From contig JASEVX010000003.1 of NCBI GenBank assembly GCA_031761405.1, forward strand, positions 64,278,423-64,342,422: a stretch of DNA of 64,000 nucleotides, given 5' to 3'. The translations under genes and the position numbers were made by a program. Within the stretch, counting starts at the first letter, position 1. Every line of letters starts with the position of its first letter. The notes under the pieces were generated by a model. That model saw only the letters and a program-made list of their open reading frames with translations. It searched no databases and was not told where the DNA came from. The DNA is from Serripes groenlandicus (Eukaryota; Mollusca; Bivalvia; Cardiida; Cardiidae). Of this stretch, positions 62,231 through 64,000 are shown piece by piece.

Positions 62231-62420
62231 TATGCAGACACAATTAGGCGCATCTGCAGAGGAAGTCTTTTAAAAACCTTGTAGCTAAAAAAGAAATTGG
62301 TAATAACAAGCTATTTCATTGTTTGACACAAGTTGTTAAACTCTTTTCAATAAAAATCATTTCCAAGAGAGTTTTCATAAATTTGCCAATGTAATGCTGC
62401 AGATTTACTGTATGAAGCTA
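62231..62420 (-). mobile_element. TM1 MITE, old and decayed
   Basis: TAGGCGCATCTGCAGAGGAA, AAAAAAGAAATTGGTAATAA and ATGCTGCAGATTTACTGTAT. Confidence 0.5.
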
Positions 62421-62492
62421 ATTGGTTTTATAAGTTTTGGTTCTAAACAATGAAAGGTATATTGCTTGTTTCCATTACCTATTATATACAGT

Positions 62493-62694
62493 TTAACTCT
62501 TTCGCTCATACGACAATTCTGCACCAGACGACTTTGAACATATTTAGTCAAAAAATAGAAAATCTCTTTGATGAAATGGATGAACTAGGACTAAAAGTGG
62601 AAAACATTGAGGCAAAAGGAGAAATTGCTTGTTTTGAGGTAAATGGTTAAGGTTGTCTGCTGCAGATTTGTTCCATATGAGAATGGAAGGTTAA
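62493..62694 (+). mobile_element. TM1 MITE, rearranged right half
   Basis: TTAACTCTTTCGCTCATACG, left half through GAAATTGCTTGTTTTGAG, then a jump to GTTGTCTGCTGCAGATTTGT and GGAAGGTTAA. Confidence 0.68.
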
Positions 62695-62859
62695 CACTAT
62701 GCCATTTCTGACTCTTCCAATTTGAAAATATTCTTGCAAAGCCTAAAATACTTGCATGCAGATTAATGTTTCAAATCAGTACTTTATCTGAAACCACATA
62801 CATGGGAGTGATGTAATTTGTTCTTCTTACCAAACCAGACCCTAAGGTTATGATGATAC

Positions 62860-63025
62860 TTAACCCATTCCCGCATACAACAAATCTGCAGCACACAACT
62901 TTGAAAGCATATTGGCGAAAACCTGAAAAATCTCCATAAAAGATGGCTTAGTTGTTAAATAAAGTTGAAAACATTATGGCCAAAGGAGAAATTGCTCAGA
63001 ATTGTTGTATGAGGGAAAGGTTTAA
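62860..63025 (+). mobile_element. TM1 MITE, right half deleted
   Basis: 166 bp, TTAACCCATTCCCGCATACA to GAGGGAAAGGTTTAA. It jumps from GAAATTGCTC to AGAATTGTTGTATGAG. Confidence 0.75.
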
Positions 63026-63089
63026 ATAAGTTCATTCAAACAAGAGATGCACATGATATCTTGGAACTCCTGAGAAGCATCATTATCCA

Positions 63090-63296
63090 TTTCCTACTTG
63101 CAGACACATTCCCACGCATGTGCAGCAGACGTCTTTTAAAAACATTGTAGCATAAGAATAAACTGCTCTTGATGAGCAATTTTCCTTTATCCACAATGTT
63201 TTTGATTCTATTTAATACTAACACTTTTCATTTTTTTGGCTTAGGATATTTTAAAAGTCTGCTGCAGATTTGTTGTATATGTGGGAAATGGATAAC
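63090..63296 (-). mobile_element. TM1 MITE copy, old
   Basis: CATTTCCTACTTGCAGACAC to GTGGGAAATGGATAA. Preceded by CAAGAGATGCACATGATATC, also found before the TM1 at 15283. Confidence 0.65.
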
Positions 63297-63475
63297 CAAA
63301 AGAAATCAGGCACTAAATGTATTACTTGTAAAGCTGTGAACAGGTTTTATTGATCACGTTTGTCTGACAGACACCCAATATTAACTGGTTACTTCAGTTT
63401 ACCTAGGCAGATTTAGACTGGGTGCAAGTGAACATTCTCCACTTCCTTCATATATAGGTATATATAAAGTAGTTT
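63297..63475. other. Short single-copy stretch
   Basis: No repeat or supported exon. A minus-strand donor-like CCTAG|GTAAAC is present but not enough to call an exon. Confidence 0.3.
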
Positions 63476-63492
63476 TAAACCCTTTCCAGAAC

Positions 63493-63783
63493 GTGTCCCA
63501 TTAGCTTAGTCGGTAGCAACACAGGCTGTCAAACGAGGGGTTGTGAGTTCTGATCCCAGCTCGGCAAACATTCTTTCTGACGTTTGACAAAAGCCTCTGT
63601 GACAAGTGTCATTCGTCCTACAGCAATGGGCAAACAGTCTATGTGGGAAAGCAGCCAGTTGCTTGGAAAGTATGTTGTGTGGAGTACTGGAGTGAGAAAG
63701 CTAGGAAACACATGAGTAGCTGAACTGGCTGCCATATGACTGAACATATGTTGAAAACGGCGTTAAGACCCGAATCAAAAAAT
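63493..63783 (+). mobile_element. SINE-A, complete, sense orientation
   Basis: Head: TAGCTTAGTCGGTAGCAAC (A box) and GGTTGTGAGTTCTGATCCC (degenerate B box). The body has GCAGCCAGTTGCTTGGAAAG and TGTTGTGTGGAGTACTGG. The tail is TTGAAAACGGCGTTAAGACC. It is the uninterrupted reference for the split copies at 36987 and 38948. Confidence 0.8.
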
Positions 63784-63802
63784 CTCTCGGACAGAAACCA
63801 AT

Positions 63803-64000
63803 ATTAAACCTTTTCCACATACAACAATTCTGCAGCAGACGACCTTGAAATTATCAAGTTCAAAATAAAGAAACGCTCAATTAATGATATAATTATTATA
63901 ATTGAATAGTGTTGAAATCATTATGGCAAATGGTGACATTGCTCATCAAGAGCAACTTCTCCTTTGGCCACAATGATTTCAAAATTCGTCTGCTACAGAT
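63803..64000 (+). mobile_element. TM1 MITE, cut by window end
   Basis: ATTAAACCTTTTCCACATAC, CTGCAGCAGACGACCTTG and hairpin GACATTGCTCATCAAGAGC. The right end lies outside the window. Confidence 0.72.

Overview
This 64 kb window is AT-rich, repeat-saturated animal DNA, most likely from a bivalve mollusc. The organism call is an inference from repeat types: tRNA-headed SINEs with a GATTGATTGGGGTTTAACG-type 3' tail (read here on the minus strand), rolling-circle-type elements that open with CAAGAG plus a small hairpin and end in a run of GGACGGACGGAC followed by GAGCTAAAAA, and the ACAAAGGGAGATAA motif. No bacterial operon, rRNA, true tRNA gene, CRISPR array or intact transposase gene is visible.

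The dominant content is one miniature inverted-repeat family, called TM1 here. About 100 copies or fragments cover roughly 30% of the window by eye. Full-length young copies are 227-234 bp. They start TTAACCCTTTCCCTCATA and end in the inverse. Inside the ends is a CTGCAGCAGAC / GTCTGCTGCAG subterminal inverted repeat. In the middle is a hairpin built on GGCAAAAGGAGAAATTGC. The TTAA at both ends plus a CCC start fits a non-autonomous piggyBac-type element. A younger subfamily has CATACGACAATTC at one end and CATATAGACGCTTTC at the other. Older copies have CATACAACAAATC and CATACAGACGCATTTTGACG. I give TM1 copies + when the CGACAATTC/AACAAATC arm is on the left, and - when the GACGC arm is on the left. 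Most short open frames in the window are translations of TM1 arms and are not genes.

Other families are as follows. HM2 is a hAT-like MITE with CAGAGG...CTCTG ends and a central hairpin that includes TTTTGAGTACC. SINE-A, SINE-B and SINE-C are three tRNA-headed families. HEL elements are non-autonomous, Helentron-like and often contain internal tandem repeats. There is also a second TTAA-ended MITE (7465-7600), a 325-bp TIR element, and a TIR element rich in TTCATGAAC. Tandem repeats include a 29-bp minisatellite (17.9-20.8 kb), a 27-bp one (36.2 kb) and a degenerate 60-75-bp one (11.2 kb). The elements are nested in every combination, and several nests come with a paralogous empty site in the same window.

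Coding content is slight. The only statistically strong coding segment is a 163-codon initiator exon on the minus strand (23533-24021) ending in a consensus splice donor; its product is not recognised. A second minus-strand exon, lysine-rich and 129 bp, is likely at 48574-48702. A few other exon-like segments are listed at low confidence. The window is therefore mainly intron and intergenic DNA around one or two genes.
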